From contig NZ_JAMLJK010000001.1 of the NCBI RefSeq assembly GCF_023700005.1, positions 124,001 to 188,000 on the forward strand: a stretch of 64,000 nucleotides of DNA, written 5' to 3'. The translations under genes were made by a program, and so were the position numbers. Shown here piece by piece: positions 25,786 to 34,502 of the stretch (within the stretch, counting starts at the first letter, position 1; each line of letters opens with the position of its first letter). This DNA is from Larsenimonas rhizosphaerae. GTDB taxonomy: Bacteria; Pseudomonadota; Gammaproteobacteria; Pseudomonadales; Halomonadaceae. The notes beneath the pieces were generated by a model. It was not told the DNA's origin. It made no database searches and was given only the letters and a program-made list of their open reading frames with translations.

Positions 25786-26468
25786 TACAGGGTGCCCTCG
25801 CGAAGGCCGGTGTCATCCCAGCGAACGATACGGTCGGCGCGGTGGCGTGTCAGGGCAATACGTTCAGCGTTGGGGCGATCAGTCGAGGCAACCCAGGCCT
25901 TCGCCTCGGCTTCCGTTCTTCCAAAGCGCATGTGCCGCTCTATCAGCCACGTCTCTCGCTGTTCGTTATCCACATCCAGATACCAGACCTCATCAAGCAG
26001 TTCTGCCACCTGCGGCCAGGGCGCATCCTGCAGCAGCAGATAATTTCCTTCCGTGATCACGAGTCGAGCCTCCGGCAGTACGGGGATACTGGCGGCGATC
26101 GGTTCTTCTATCTCGCGATAAAAGTCGGGGGCATAGATGACTTCATTATCCACATGTGGTGTGCGAAGGCGGTACAGCAGGTCTCGGTAGCCGGAGGCAT
26201 CGAAGGTATCCGGCGCGCCCTTGCGGCCGGCGCGTTCAAGGCGGGCCAGTTCCTGGTTGGAGAGATGAAAGCCATCCATCGGTACCTGCACTGCCAGCGG
26301 GCCAAGCGCCTCCGTCAGCGCTGCGGCCAGCGTGGACTTGCCACACCCGGGAGCCCCGACAATGCCCAGCAGGGAGCGTGGCTGGCGGTGAATCAACCGG
26401 CGTGCAGCGTCGAGCAGGGCATCATCGACAGGGACAGACGGAGTAGCATGAGGGGATGAAGTGGCCAT
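25785..26468 (-). CDS. Nucleoside/nucleotide kinase family P-loop protein (FrcK/PanK-like)
   Basis: 227 residues from the ATG at 26468, placed seven bases after AGGA. Walker A is GAPGCGKSTLA at about residue 40. MDGFHLSN follows, as in uridine kinase, phosphoribulokinase and fructose-transport kinase FrcK; then APDFYREIEEPI and VITEGNYLLL (Walker B region). It phosphorylates a small hydroxylated substrate, possibly a sugar or a nucleoside. Co-transcribed with the glycolipid-binding-family gene. Confidence 0.85.
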   Translation of the reverse strand: MATSSPHATPSVPVDDALLDAARRLIHRQPRSLLGIVGAPGCGKSTLAAALTEALGPLAVQVPMDGFHLSNQELARLERAGRKGAPDTFDASGYRDLLYRLRTPHVDNEVIYAPDFYREIEEPIAASIPVLPEARLVITEGNYLLLQDAPWPQVAELLDEVWYLDVDNEQRETWLIERHMRFGRTEAEAKAWVASTDRPNAERIALTRHRADRIVRWDDTGLREGTL

Positions 26469-26543
26469 GAACATGTCCTGATCGGCATCAAGGGGAAAGC
26501 CTCTGGTCTACCCTCCATGGAACCATGTTGCAAGGAGCATCGT

Positions 26544-27698
26544 ATGATTCAGTGGTGCCAGGCTCGCCGGATGACGTTTCTGACCTTTGCCGCCGACGGA
26601 TTCGCCATCGGTGCCTGGTCAGTCGCGGTAGCGCGTATTCAGCACGGACTGGGAGTGAGTGATGCGGCCATGGGTTGGGCCTTGCTGGCCTTTGCCGGCG
26701 GGGCCATTGTGTTCATGGTACTGGCCGGCCGGCTTGTCGGTCGCTGGGGCGCCTGTCATCTCAGTATCGTGAGCGGGCTGACAGCGGCTGTGGCGCTGGC
26801 ACTGACTGCGTGGATGCCCTCACTGGTGACGCTCTCCCTGTTGCTGATCCTGCTGGGTGCCGGCCATGGCTCGCTGGATGTGGTGATGAATACCCGAGCC
26901 AGTGCGCTGGAGCGTGATAAAGACAAGACCATGATGTCGTCATTTCATGCCGGCTGGAGCATCGGTGGGCTGGCCGGAGCCGGAACGGCAGGGGGCCTGA
27001 TCATGCTGTCGGCACCACCGGCCCTTCTGACCGGGGGCCCGGCACTGATTCTTGCACTGGCCATGGTGACGGTCGCGTTATATGGCGACAGGACTCCGGC
27101 AGGCCAGGTCTCGGCACCGGTAGCAGTGCTGGCCTGGCCCAGCCGAGCAGTGAGTGGGCTGGGAGTGTTGGCCTTTTTGTCCCTGCTGGCCGAAGGCATC
27201 GTGGCCAACTGGAGCAGCCTGTATCTGCAGGCGGTCCTGCCGGACAGTGGTGGAGGCATCGCCGTCGGCTATGGCGCCTTTGCGCTGGCCATGCTGGCCG
27301 GTCGTGTGGCCGGTGACCGTCTGGTGACGTGCTGGGGCATTGAGCGTCTTCTTCCTCTGGGCGCGTTGATGGCCGCTATCGGGCTGGCCATGGTGCTGCT
27401 GTGGCCCTCCCTGATCACTGCCATTCTCGGCTTTGGCATGATGGGGGCGGGATTGGCCAACGTGGTTCCTCAGGTTTTCAGTCGTGCAGCCTCCAGACAT
27501 CATGACCCCAACATGGGCATCGCCATGGTCGCGACCATGGGATACGGTGGCCTGTTGCTGGGGCCTGCATTGATCGGTGGGCTGGCTGGCGTGGCCAGTC
27601 TGCGGCTGGCGCTGGCGATGCTGGTGCTGATGCTGGTGGTCATGGGGCTGGGAAGTGTCTGGGCCTGGCGCTCGACATGGATATCCTTCTTTTCGTAA
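26544..27698 (+). CDS. MFS transporter (YbjJ-like)
   Basis: 384 residues from the ATG at 26544, which follows AAGGAG. About 12 hydrophobic segments; the MFS loop after TM2 reads GRLVGRWGAC and LDVVMNTRASALER is typical of the fucose-permease/YbjJ group. Substrate unknown. The stop is 17 bp before the start of the nitronate monooxygenase, whose RBS lies in the gap, so the two are probably co-transcribed. Confidence 0.85.
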   Translation: MIQWCQARRMTFLTFAADGFAIGAWSVAVARIQHGLGVSDAAMGWALLAFAGGAIVFMVLAGRLVGRWGACHLSIVSGLTAAVALALTAWMPSLVTLSLLLILLGAGHGSLDVVMNTRASALERDKDKTMMSSFHAGWSIGGLAGAGTAGGLIMLSAPPALLTGGPALILALAMVTVALYGDRTPAGQVSAPVAVLAWPSRAVSGLGVLAFLSLLAEGIVANWSSLYLQAVLPDSGGGIAVGYGAFALAMLAGRVAGDRLVTCWGIERLLPLGALMAAIGLAMVLLWPSLITAILGFGMMGAGLANVVPQVFSRAASRHHDPNMGIAMVATMGYGGLLLGPALIGGLAGVASLRLALAMLVLMLVVMGLGSVWAWRSTWISFFS

Positions 27699-27715
27699 TC
27701 CCGGAGGACAGCGCG

Positions 27716-28768
27716 ATGACCGTACGACTGGAACACCTGCTGGCTATCGACTGGCCGATTATTCAGGCTCCCATGGCAGGAGTATCAACCCCGGCGCTGG
27801 CGGCGGCAGTATCCAATGCCGGGGCGCTTGGTTCACTGGGACTGGGGGCGAGTAGTCCAGGCAAGGCCTTCGAGATGATTCAGGCGACACGCCTGCTTAC
27901 GGCACGTCCGTTCAATGCCAATTTTTTCTGCCATGCGCGGCCTGCCCATGATGATGCGGTCGCTCAGCGCTTCATCGAGGCCATGCGGCCGGCATTTGCC
28001 CGTTTCGATGCCGAGCCGCCCGAGGTGCTTCGTGAAATCTATACCGGGTTCAATGACGACCCGGAGCTGCTGGAGGTCGTGCTTGAAACGCGCCCGGCCG
28101 TGGCCAGCTTTCACTTTGGCGTGCCCTCGCCTGGCGCAGTGACTGCCATGAAGGCCAGGGGGATCATGCTGGCTGGCTGTGCCACGACGGTTCAGGAGGC
28201 CCGGCAGATTGAAGCCGCCGGGCTGGACATTGTGGTGGTTCAGGGCCTTGAGGCGGGCGGGCATCGCGGTAACTTTGATGCCACCAGTGATGCGGGAAGT
28301 GGCGTGCGTGAGCTGCTACGTCGTGTGCTGGCCATCACCCATCTACCGGTGGTCGCTGCTGGCGGGTTGATGACGGGGCAGGATATTCGATCAATGCGAG
28401 AAAAAGGAGCGGCCGGGGCGCAGCTGGGCACGGCCTTTGTAGCTTGTCCTGAATCGGCAGCCAATGAAGCCTACAGGGCCTCGTTGGCCAGCGAGGCCGC
28501 GCACCATACTGGTATTACCCGCGGTATCTCTGGCCGACCGGCACGGGGCATCATCAATCAGGCACATGGCGAACTTGTGGGGCCTGAGGTAACGCTGCCT
28601 GATTATCCGCTGACCTATGACCTGAACAAGGCGCTCAATGCTGCTGCAGCCCGTTACGGGAATACTGATTATGCCGCGCACTGGGCGGGTGAGGGTGCGC
28701 CGCGTAGCAGGGCAATGCAGGCTGCTACGTTGGTTGATGCGCTGGTACGTGAGGCTGGTTTTTTATAA
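27716..28768 (+). CDS. Nitronate monooxygenase (2-nitropropane dioxygenase family)
   Basis: 350 residues from the ATG at 27716, eight bases after GGAGG. FMN-binding TIM-barrel features: IIQAPMAGVSTPALAAAVSN, FGVPS, ATTVQEARQIEAAGLDIVVV followed by QGLEAGGHRG with the conserved catalytic-site His, VVAAGGL and GAAGAQLGTAFV. It oxidises alkyl nitronates (for example propionate 3-nitronate) to carbonyl compounds and nitrite, detoxifying plant or microbial nitro toxins. Operon partner of the upstream MFS gene. Confidence 0.9.
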   Translation: MTVRLEHLLAIDWPIIQAPMAGVSTPALAAAVSNAGALGSLGLGASSPGKAFEMIQATRLLTARPFNANFFCHARPAHDDAVAQRFIEAMRPAFARFDAEPPEVLREIYTGFNDDPELLEVVLETRPAVASFHFGVPSPGAVTAMKARGIMLAGCATTVQEARQIEAAGLDIVVVQGLEAGGHRGNFDATSDAGSGVRELLRRVLAITHLPVVAAGGLMTGQDIRSMREKGAAGAQLGTAFVACPESAANEAYRASLASEAAHHTGITRGISGRPARGIINQAHGELVGPEVTLPDYPLTYDLNKALNAAAARYGNTDYAAHWAGEGAPRSRAMQAATLVDALVREAGFL

Positions 28769-28790
28769 TGGCATCACGCCTTTGACGTGA

Positions 28791-29555
28791 TTATTGATGG
28801 AGCACCGTGGCCATGATTGATGCCAGTTCCCGCAAACGAGCCTCCGGTAGTCTCGAGGCCGGGCCGCTGATGCCAATACCGGCACGTACTTCACCGTTAT
28901 CCCGCCAGGGAATGGCCACGCAATTGAGATCTGCCGAGAAGACCTCCAGGTCCAACGCATATCCTTGCTGATAAATCTGCTGAATTTCAGCCTCCATTGG
29001 CGCCGGGCGTTGCTCGGCATGCAGTGATGTCAGTGCTTCACGCAGGCGGGGAATGAAAGCCAGAAAAATCATTCCGATGGCAGAGCCGACCATTGGAGAA
29101 CGTTGCCCAAGCGGGCTGGCTGCCTTGAGTGGCCGATCTGATTCGATGGCATCCAGGAAGTAAACCTCTTTCCCACAAGGTACGGCAACAAACACGGTTT
29201 CTCGGGTCTTTTCCGCTATCGCGTTGAGACAGGGCCGTAACCGGCTGCGCAAGGCATCATCATCGCCAATGACCCGTGTCAGGGTCAGAATTCGTTCGCC
29301 AAGATAATATAGAGTACTTCCCTCTCTCCTTTGTACATATCCCATTTTATTCAATGTTTTCAATATATTGTGGGCTGTGCTTGTTTTGAGCCCAAGACGC
29401 TGAGCCAGCTGCTGAAGCCTGGCCGAGCCGCCGGCATCGGCCATGGCCTCCAGGATGGCAATGGCACGTTCAATCGACTGGATCACCGAAATCTCCTGGG
29501 GTTGCAAGTGACAAGGATCGATCCCTGTCATGTTCTGTTTGGATATTTTTCCCAT
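28791..29555 (-). CDS. IclR family transcriptional regulator
   Basis: 254 residues. The winged helix is at IQSIERAIAILEAMADAGG, then RLQQLAQRLGLKTSTAHNIL, then KMGYVQRREGS; the effector domain follows, with GQRSPMVGSAIGMIFLAF and VAIPWRDNGEVRAGIGISGP. The first ATG (29555) lies inside a possible operator and lacks a good RBS; an ATG at 29531 is an alternative start, so the N-terminus is uncertain. It is divergent from the ABM-glyoxalase/EthD pair and is probably its regulator. The A/T-rich intergenic region differs in base composition from the surroundings. Confidence 0.88.
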   Translation of the reverse strand: MGKISKQNMTGIDPCHLQPQEISVIQSIERAIAILEAMADAGGSARLQQLAQRLGLKTSTAHNILKTLNKMGYVQRREGSTLYYLGERILTLTRVIGDDDALRSRLRPCLNAIAEKTRETVFVAVPCGKEVYFLDAIESDRPLKAASPLGQRSPMVGSAIGMIFLAFIPRLREALTSLHAEQRPAPMEAEIQQIYQQGYALDLEVFSADLNCVAIPWRDNGEVRAGIGISGPASRLPEARLRELASIMATVLHQ

Positions 29556-29623
29556 AATATGGAAAATTTTAAGGATAAAACAATATTTAATGCATTATTG
29601 TTGAATTTATGAGCGCTTATACT
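29547..29623. promoter_or_regulatory. A/T-rich divergent promoter/operator region between iclR and the ABM-VOC gene
   Basis: Contains TTTTCC...GGAAAA arms (29547-29566), a CAATA/TATTG dyad (29581-29585 and 29596-29600) and TATACT (29618-29623), which could be the -10 of the rightward promoter 53 bp before the ABM-VOC start. IclR proteins often bind TGGAAA-type dyads near their own gene. The region is strikingly A/T-rich compared with the rest of the window. Confidence 0.5.
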
Positions 29624-29675
29624 ACCTTTTGATAAGAGTGCATTGTTATGCCTAACAGTCACCGAGGAGGTAGAA

Positions 29676-30500
29676 ATGAAGTCAATGTTAGCCACCGTAA
29701 CAGCTAAACAGGGACATGCCGCTGAACTTGAAGCCTGTATCGACCGTCTTGCCGGGCAGGTACGCCGGGAACCGGGAAACGTGTCCTTTCTGGCCTACCG
29801 TGAGCAGGGCGACCCGTCACGCTTTACCATGATGGAGGTGTACGAAAGCGAGGATGCCTTTAAAAGGCATCTGAAGATGATACACACCCAGCAGTTCAAT
29901 GAGGCGCTTGAGACTCTGACAGAGGCAGGGGCTGCTCATACTGTCGTGCTCGATGAGGTCGCAAGGGAGCCTGCCACTGCCAGCACCAGCGTGCGTGGTG
30001 TGGACCACCTGGGAATGACGGTTCCGGACCTTGAGCAGGCGACACGATTTTTCAACAAGGCATTCGGGGCGGTTACGCTCTATGACGTGCAGCCTGCCGA
30101 TGCCGAGCCCATGGCTGGTCCAGAGGTGGAGTCACAGCTGGGATTATCACCCGGCACCAGCATTACGCATATGCGATTGCTGCGGTTAGGCGAAGGCCCT
30201 TGTTTTGAGCTGTTTGAAATGAAGGGGGCGGTTCAGCGACCGGCTGCCTCGTTGCAGGATATCGGTCTTACCCACCCGGGAATATATGTGGACGATATCG
30301 ACCAGGCTGCCGAGCGGCTCGAGATGGCAGGAGGGAAACTGTTATCTCCTCCGCATGGCCTGGCGCGCAACGAAGGCGGTGAGCGTAACGCCGGACTGTA
30401 TGCATATACGCCCTGGGGCATGTTAATCGAGTTGCTGACCTATCCGGATGGCATCACCTATCCAGATACCTCGCCCGCCACTCGATGGAAGCCAGCCTGA
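29676..30500 (+). CDS. Fusion protein: antibiotic-biosynthesis-monooxygenase (ABM) domain plus glyoxalase (VOC) domain
   Basis: 274 residues from the ATG at 29676 (GAGGAGG upstream). Residues 1-95 are an ABM-type ferredoxin-like domain: LATVTAKQGHAAELEACID, then PGNVSFLAYREQGDPSRFTM, then MMEVYESEDAFKRHLKM. Residues 106-262 are a VOC/glyoxalase domain: GVDHLGMTVPDLEQATRFF (possible metal ligand His111), CFELFEM, HPGIYVDDIDQA, and LYAYTPWGMLIELLTYP with the terminal Glu ligand. ABM proteins oxidise or bind aromatic polyketides and quinols; VOC enzymes catalyse isomerisation or ring-cleavage. Joining both suggests sequential steps on one unstable aromatic-like compound. Upstream of the EthD gene, divergent from iclR. 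Confidence 0.85.
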   Translation: MKSMLATVTAKQGHAAELEACIDRLAGQVRREPGNVSFLAYREQGDPSRFTMMEVYESEDAFKRHLKMIHTQQFNEALETLTEAGAAHTVVLDEVAREPATASTSVRGVDHLGMTVPDLEQATRFFNKAFGAVTLYDVQPADAEPMAGPEVESQLGLSPGTSITHMRLLRLGEGPCFELFEMKGAVQRPAASLQDIGLTHPGIYVDDIDQAAERLEMAGGKLLSPPHGLARNEGGERNAGLYAYTPWGMLIELLTYPDGITYPDTSPATRWKPA

Positions 30501-30520
30501 TAAACAGAAGGAGATTGACC

Positions 30521-30874
30521 ATGCTCAAGATGACCATGTTTCTGAAGCGCCACCCTGATTTATCTCATGACGAATTCGTTCGTCATCACATCGATCAGCA
30601 TGGGCCGCTGTTTCGCTCCATTCCGGAAGCTGACCGGCATGTGATGCGATATATCCAGACGCATCCATCTCCGCTAAGTGATGACGCTCCTGTCAGCGTG
30701 GATGACTACGACGGTACCGCGGAGATCTGGTTTGATGACGAGGCCGGCATGAAAGCCGTACTCACTTCTGATACTTATCGCGATAAGGTATTTCCCGATG
30801 AGAAAACCTTTCTGGATCACGATAATACGCTGATTCAGGTGGGGCATCAGACAACTATTATCAGCGATGCCTGA
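30521..30874 (+). CDS. EthD domain protein
   Basis: 117 residues from the ATG at 30521, preceded by AAGGAGA. The EthD pattern is visible: KMTMFLKRHPDLSHDEFVRH, then GPLFRSIPEADRHVMRYIQT, with DGTAEIWFDDEAGMKAVL and DEKTFLDHDNT at the end. EthD is a dimeric ferredoxin-like alpha/beta-barrel found next to degradation enzymes (ETBE catabolism; methylmuconolactone isomerases are relatives). It is 20 bp after the ABM-VOC fusion and ends at a strong terminator, so the operon is just these two genes. Confidence 0.85.
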   Translation: MLKMTMFLKRHPDLSHDEFVRHHIDQHGPLFRSIPEADRHVMRYIQTHPSPLSDDAPVSVDDYDGTAEIWFDDEAGMKAVLTSDTYRDKVFPDEKTFLDHDNTLIQVGHQTTIISDA

Positions 30875-30890
30875 TCTAATTTATGATGCA

Positions 30891-30917
30891 AAAAAGCCGC
30901 CTGAAAGGCGGCTTTTT
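30891..30917 (+). terminator. Bidirectional terminator between EthD and purU
   Basis: AAAAAGCCGCCT pairs with AGGCGGCTTTTT (30891-30902 with 30906-30917), GAA loop. A and T tracts on either side make it work on both strands: it ends the EthD operon and the convergent purU transcript. Confidence 0.9.
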
Positions 30918-30940
30918 AATCTGTCGTACACAGGAGCTGA

Positions 30941-31804
30941 CTAGTGAAAAACGACGGTTTTGCTGTCGGCCAGAAAGATCCGGTGCTCGATGAAGTAGCG
31001 TACGGCACGTGACAGGGCCACGGTTTCCGTGGCGCGGCCAACCGAGGCCAGATCCTGAGGTCGGTAGGTATGATCAACGCGCTGGACTTCCTGCTCGATG
31101 ATCGGGCCTTCATCCAGATCGCCGGTCACGAAGTGCGCGGTAGCACCGATCAGCTTGACGCCGCGCTCAAAGGCCTGGTGATAGGGGCGTGCGCCCTTGA
31201 AGCCTGGCAGGAAGGAGTGGTGAATGTTGATGGCGCGCCCTTCCAGTTTGCGGCATAGATCATCACTTAGAATCTGCATGTAGCGGGCCAGTACGACCAG
31301 GTCGGTCGCGGTTTCCTCGACCAGCTCAAACAGCTCCTGTTCACGCTGTGCCTTGTTCTCCGGCGTGATGGGCTTGTATACGAAGCGAATGCCCTCGCGT
31401 TCAGCCATCGAACGCAGGTCAAGGTGGTTGGAGACAATGGCGGTGATCTCCATGCCCAGCTCTCCCTTGCGGTGGCGGTACAGCAGATCTGTCAGACAAT
31501 GATCGAACTTGCTGACCATGATCATGACCTTGGGCAGGCGCGAGGTGTCATGAATCTGCCAGTCCATCGAAAAGTCCTGGGCAATGGCTTCGAATTCGGC
31601 GTTGAGCTGTTCAAAGTCAGCTGTCGCACCTTCATTGAAACGAAACCTGGCACGCAGGAAAAATCGGCTGATTTCCTCGTCATCGAACTGGGCCAGTTCG
31701 CTGATGTAACACTGGTGACGGCTCAGAAACGAGGTCACGGCGGCAATGATGCCGGAGGCCGCCGGGCAGGCGACCGTCATGATGTAATGCGTCGGGGTAT
31801 CCAT
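30941..31804 (-). CDS. purU: Formyltetrahydrofolate deformylase
   Basis: 287 residues, the usual PurU length. The N-terminal ACT domain is MTVACPAASGIIAAVTSFLS; the C-terminal formyltransferase-fold domain has VSKFDHCLTDLLYRHRKGEL, AIVSNH, the catalytic INIHHSFLPGFKGARPY (His in HH) and HFVTGDLDEGPII with the catalytic Asp. It hydrolyses 10-formyl-THF to formate and THF, balancing one-carbon pools and supplying formate for PurT. ACT control by glycine/methionine is known for E. coli PurU. Confidence 0.95.
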   Translation of the reverse strand: MDTPTHYIMTVACPAASGIIAAVTSFLSRHQCYISELAQFDDEEISRFFLRARFRFNEGATADFEQLNAEFEAIAQDFSMDWQIHDTSRLPKVMIMVSKFDHCLTDLLYRHRKGELGMEITAIVSNHLDLRSMAEREGIRFVYKPITPENKAQREQELFELVEETATDLVVLARYMQILSDDLCRKLEGRAINIHHSFLPGFKGARPYHQAFERGVKLIGATAHFVTGDLDEGPIIEQEVQRVDHTYRPQDLASVGRATETVALSRAVRYFIEHRIFLADSKTVVFH

Positions 31805-31977
31805 GCTGCTGTCCGTAACAACCGGTGCGGCGAGTGATCATGCCGCGCCGGGAAACAAGTGTGCTGGCGTTAAAGTGCTGTGCGATAGTGACAGCTCATT
31901 CCAGGCGTTGGTAACCGATTATAACGTCCCATACGCTATTGGCAGCAGTTTTTATGAGACCGACCCGGGCAGGTAGC

Positions 31978-32847
31978 ATGATGAGCACAGCACACTATGG
32001 CGCCGTCGGTGCCTTTTCACGGTTTTTCAGCTGGTGGGCAGCGTTGTTGGCGATGGCTTTTGGGCTGGTCGCTCCGTCGCTACAGGCCGCAGAAAATGAC
32101 ATCATTCTGCCGGCACACGTGCAGCAGGGGGCCATGGTCATCGGGCGGGTGCCCGTGGGCAGCCAGGTGCGTTATGACGGGCATGTGCTGAACGTCAGTG
32201 ATTACGGCACGATCGTGTTCGGTATCGGGCGGGACGAAACACGGCCCCGAACCATCGAGGTAACGCTGCCCTCCGGCGTTCGGCAACAGGCCAGTGTCAC
32301 GGTTACTCCGCGTGACTGGCCGATCGAACGGGTCAACGGGGTGCCTTCCAGTACCGTATCGCCCCCGCCGGACATCGCCGCCCGTATTGGCCGAGAGCAG
32401 GCACAGGTCAGCGCGGCGCGTACGCGCAATGACAATAGAACCGGGTTTGCCCAGCATTTCATCTGGCCGGTGGAGGGGCGCATCAGTGGTCGTTTCGGCC
32501 GTCAGCGTATCTATAACGGCACGCCAGGCTCGGCCCATTCCGGTATGGACATTGCCGCGCCCACGGGAACGCCGGTAAGGGCACCGGCCAGTGGAGTGAT
32601 CACCTTTGCTGACCCGGATCTGTATCTGACCGGCGGTACGGTGCTGCTGGATCACGGCTTTGGCATCAGCTCCAATTTCCTGCACCTTTCGGCGCTTGAT
32701 GTGTCGGTGGGCGATACGGTGACGCAGGGACAGGTGATCGGGCGCGTTGGTGCCACCGGGCGAGCCACCGGCCCCCATCTGCACTGGGGCATGAGCTGGT
32801 TTTCAACCCGTATTGATCCCCTGCTGGTAGTAAATCGCGAGGAGTAA
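31978..32847 (+). CDS. M23 family metallopeptidase (LytM domain), exported
   Basis: About 289 residues from 31978 (GCAGGTAGC before ATGATG); the next codon is also a possible start. A signal anchor ends at VAPSLQAAEND. An N-terminal beta domain (MVIGRVPVGSQVRYDGHVLN and on) precedes the LytM domain, whose zinc site is SAHSGMD (His, Asp) and GPHLHWG (His-x-His). All metal ligands are present, so it should be an active D,D- or D,L-endopeptidase of peptidoglycan, exported to the periplasm. Monocistronic, convergent with the DUF3237 gene. Confidence 0.9.
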   Translation: MMSTAHYGAVGAFSRFFSWWAALLAMAFGLVAPSLQAAENDIILPAHVQQGAMVIGRVPVGSQVRYDGHVLNVSDYGTIVFGIGRDETRPRTIEVTLPSGVRQQASVTVTPRDWPIERVNGVPSSTVSPPPDIAARIGREQAQVSAARTRNDNRTGFAQHFIWPVEGRISGRFGRQRIYNGTPGSAHSGMDIAAPTGTPVRAPASGVITFADPDLYLTGGTVLLDHGFGISSNFLHLSALDVSVGDTVTQGQVIGRVGATGRATGPHLHWGMSWFSTRIDPLLVVNREE

Positions 32848-32949
32848 GTGGTGGGGTGGGCCGATTCGCAGGCAGGCTGCATGTGTGCCACGTCAGACCT
32901 GGCCGGGGCATCCTGCATCGAGGTGCGTATCGGCCAGGCACATCTTTCG

Positions 32950-33495
32950 TCAGGGCATGACCCGATAGGCATTCAGCAGCATGGACCGGGGTTCATCGGG
33001 GATTGGCGTCAGGGTGCCGACGACCACATAGTTGTTGAGCCATGCGTAGCGTCCGGCAGGTACCGAGAGATGAATATAGGACATGGCGTAGGGTGCCGAC
33101 CCCGTCAGATCATCATGGACCACGGTTTCGTTGCGAACCTTGATGGTCACGCCATCAACGGTTTTCATCTCGTAGCTGGTTTCCTGTTCGCGGGTACCAT
33201 TGGGGCGAATCAGCTGGCGGTCTCCACCTCCGGCCTTGATCTCTCCTTCAAGTCGCTCGCCCTTGAAGGTGCCGCCCGTAATCGGCATGACTCTCCTCTC
33301 CCCATTCGGGCCATGGCCCAGCGAACGGGTAGGGCCGATATGAATTACCGCTTCGTAAAGGGCTTCCAGGTGCGGCCTTTCCGGGGCAGGGGGGATGTTC
33401 AGAGCCTGCGCGGGTGCAGCACCCAGCGCGGTCATGAATACCAGGCCAACAGCGAACGCGGCGCGTCGTGCCCGGGATAGGTATGAATCGACCAC
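32950..33495 (-). CDS. Exported DUF3237/UPF0311-like protein
   Basis: 181 residues from a GTG start at 33495 (GGAGG nine bases upstream). Residues 1-31 form a signal peptide (AAFAVGLVFMTALGAAPAQA). The rest follows the DUF3237 pattern: HIGPTRSLGHGPNGERRVMP, then ITGGTFKGERLEGEIKAGGG, then DRQLIRPNG and VTIKVRNETV. The family is a small beta barrel of unknown function, often cytoplasmic; a secreted member is less common. No neighbour suggests a role. Confidence 0.75.
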   Translation of the reverse strand: MVDSYLSRARRAAFAVGLVFMTALGAAPAQALNIPPAPERPHLEALYEAVIHIGPTRSLGHGPNGERRVMPITGGTFKGERLEGEIKAGGGDRQLIRPNGTREQETSYEMKTVDGVTIKVRNETVVHDDLTGSAPYAMSYIHLSVPAGRYAWLNNYVVVGTLTPIPDEPRSMLLNAYRVMP

Positions 33496-33948
33496 CTGTC
33501 ATGTCCTCCATGGCAGTAAAATAGCGGCCCGATACACGGTGCCGGAAAGAATGCAGGCAAGGCACAGACCGTGCCGTGGAAAGAGACTCTGTACAAGGAG
33601 CGCGACGACTGTATGGCATGCCGTTCGCAATGATACGCGTTGATGCCGTGTTGTGCTCGATGAGTTGACGCTCTGTACGGGGACCAGTCCAGCCGCTGAT
33701 GTTGTTATATAGTGTAACATTTTGAAGCTTATACCGGTTTTTTACAACACAAAGGCAAACCATAATTCGGAATGCACCGCTTTCAACGGCGTGTCATCCA
33801 TGGTGGTGTGGTTCAACCACAGTATATCGGGGACTGGCAGAGAGGGGATGTGAGCCTGGAAGTATTCAGACCTGTCCAGGCTGCTTGTGACAATACAGGA
33901 GCACTCCGGGCATGAGGCTGGTGCTCCTGACGTTCGTGCATGCTCGAA
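33496..33948. other. Intergenic stretch without a supported gene
   Basis: About 450 bp between the DUF3237 and uspA genes, both leftward. It contains a TGTTATATAGTGTAACA dyad (33703-33719) that overlaps a TATAGT -10-like box, and AGGAGCAC/GTGCTCCT arms (33897-33904 with 33921-33928) that may be a weak uspA terminator. A 73-codon leftward frame (33720-33499) has no family resemblance or coding-like base bias. Confidence 0.5.
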
Positions 33949-34398
33949 TCAGGTCTTGTTCGGCAGATGGACGGTAATGACCGGGCAGCTCGCCAGATGG
34001 CTGACCTTGTGGGAAACACTGCCGACAAACAGGCCGTGCAGGTCGGAAAGCCCGCGGCTGCCCATGACGATGGCATCAATGTCGAGGGCCCTGGCTTCTT
34101 CGAGGATCGCTTCTACCGCGGGTCTGCCGCGCACAATGACATGTACCTTGTTCCTGTTCAGTCCTGCCTTGTCCAGACTTTCCTGAATGACCTGTTCTGC
34201 CTGTTCCCGCGCCATTTCCGGGGTGTAGTCAAGGGGAGCGGCCCCGACACTTGCGCCGAGTCGGTCCGTGGCCATCGGCGGCTCCGGTACATTGATAACG
34301 TACAGGCTGGCATGATCGTCCAGCATCTGGACTGCAACAGCCAGGGCGTGAGCGGCATGATCAGAGCCATCAAGCGGCACCAGCAGAGAGCGATACAT
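33949..34398 (-). CDS. Universal stress protein UspA family
   Basis: 149 residues from the ATG at 34398 (AAGGAG upstream). Typical Usp: MYRSLLVPLDGSDHAAHAL at the N-terminus and the ATP-binding G-2x-G-9x-G(S/T) motif in GSRGLSDLHGLFVGSVSHKV. It belongs to the ATP-binding branch. Such single-domain proteins accumulate under starvation or stress. It lies downstream of a lipoprotein gene and is separated from it by a strong terminator, so it probably has its own promoter. Confidence 0.92.
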   Translation of the reverse strand: MYRSLLVPLDGSDHAAHALAVAVQMLDDHASLYVINVPEPPMATDRLGASVGAAPLDYTPEMAREQAEQVIQESLDKAGLNRNKVHVIVRGRPAVEAILEEARALDIDAIVMGSRGLSDLHGLFVGSVSHKVSHLASCPVITVHLPNKT

Positions 34399-34415
34399 GG
34401 CGTTTCTCCTTGTGC

Positions 34416-34452
34416 AAAACACTGAAGAGGTAACTTCCTCACCTCTTCAGTG
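34416..34452 (-). terminator. Terminator between the lipoprotein gene and uspA
   Basis: On the minus strand CACTGAAGAGGT pairs with ACCTCTTCAGTG (34441-34452 with 34420-34431) around a nine-base loop and is followed by TTTTGC. It ends leftward transcription of the lipoprotein gene just 20 bp before the uspA start. Confidence 0.8.
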
Positions 34453-34502
34453 TAGGCACCAGGCAGGCAAATGGGCCGTTATGCGATGGTATGCCGCAGG
34501 GG

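Noticed and set aside
33499-33720. 73-codon leftward frame upstream of the DUF3237 gene
   Set aside because: No coding-like third-position bias, no RBS and no family resemblance.
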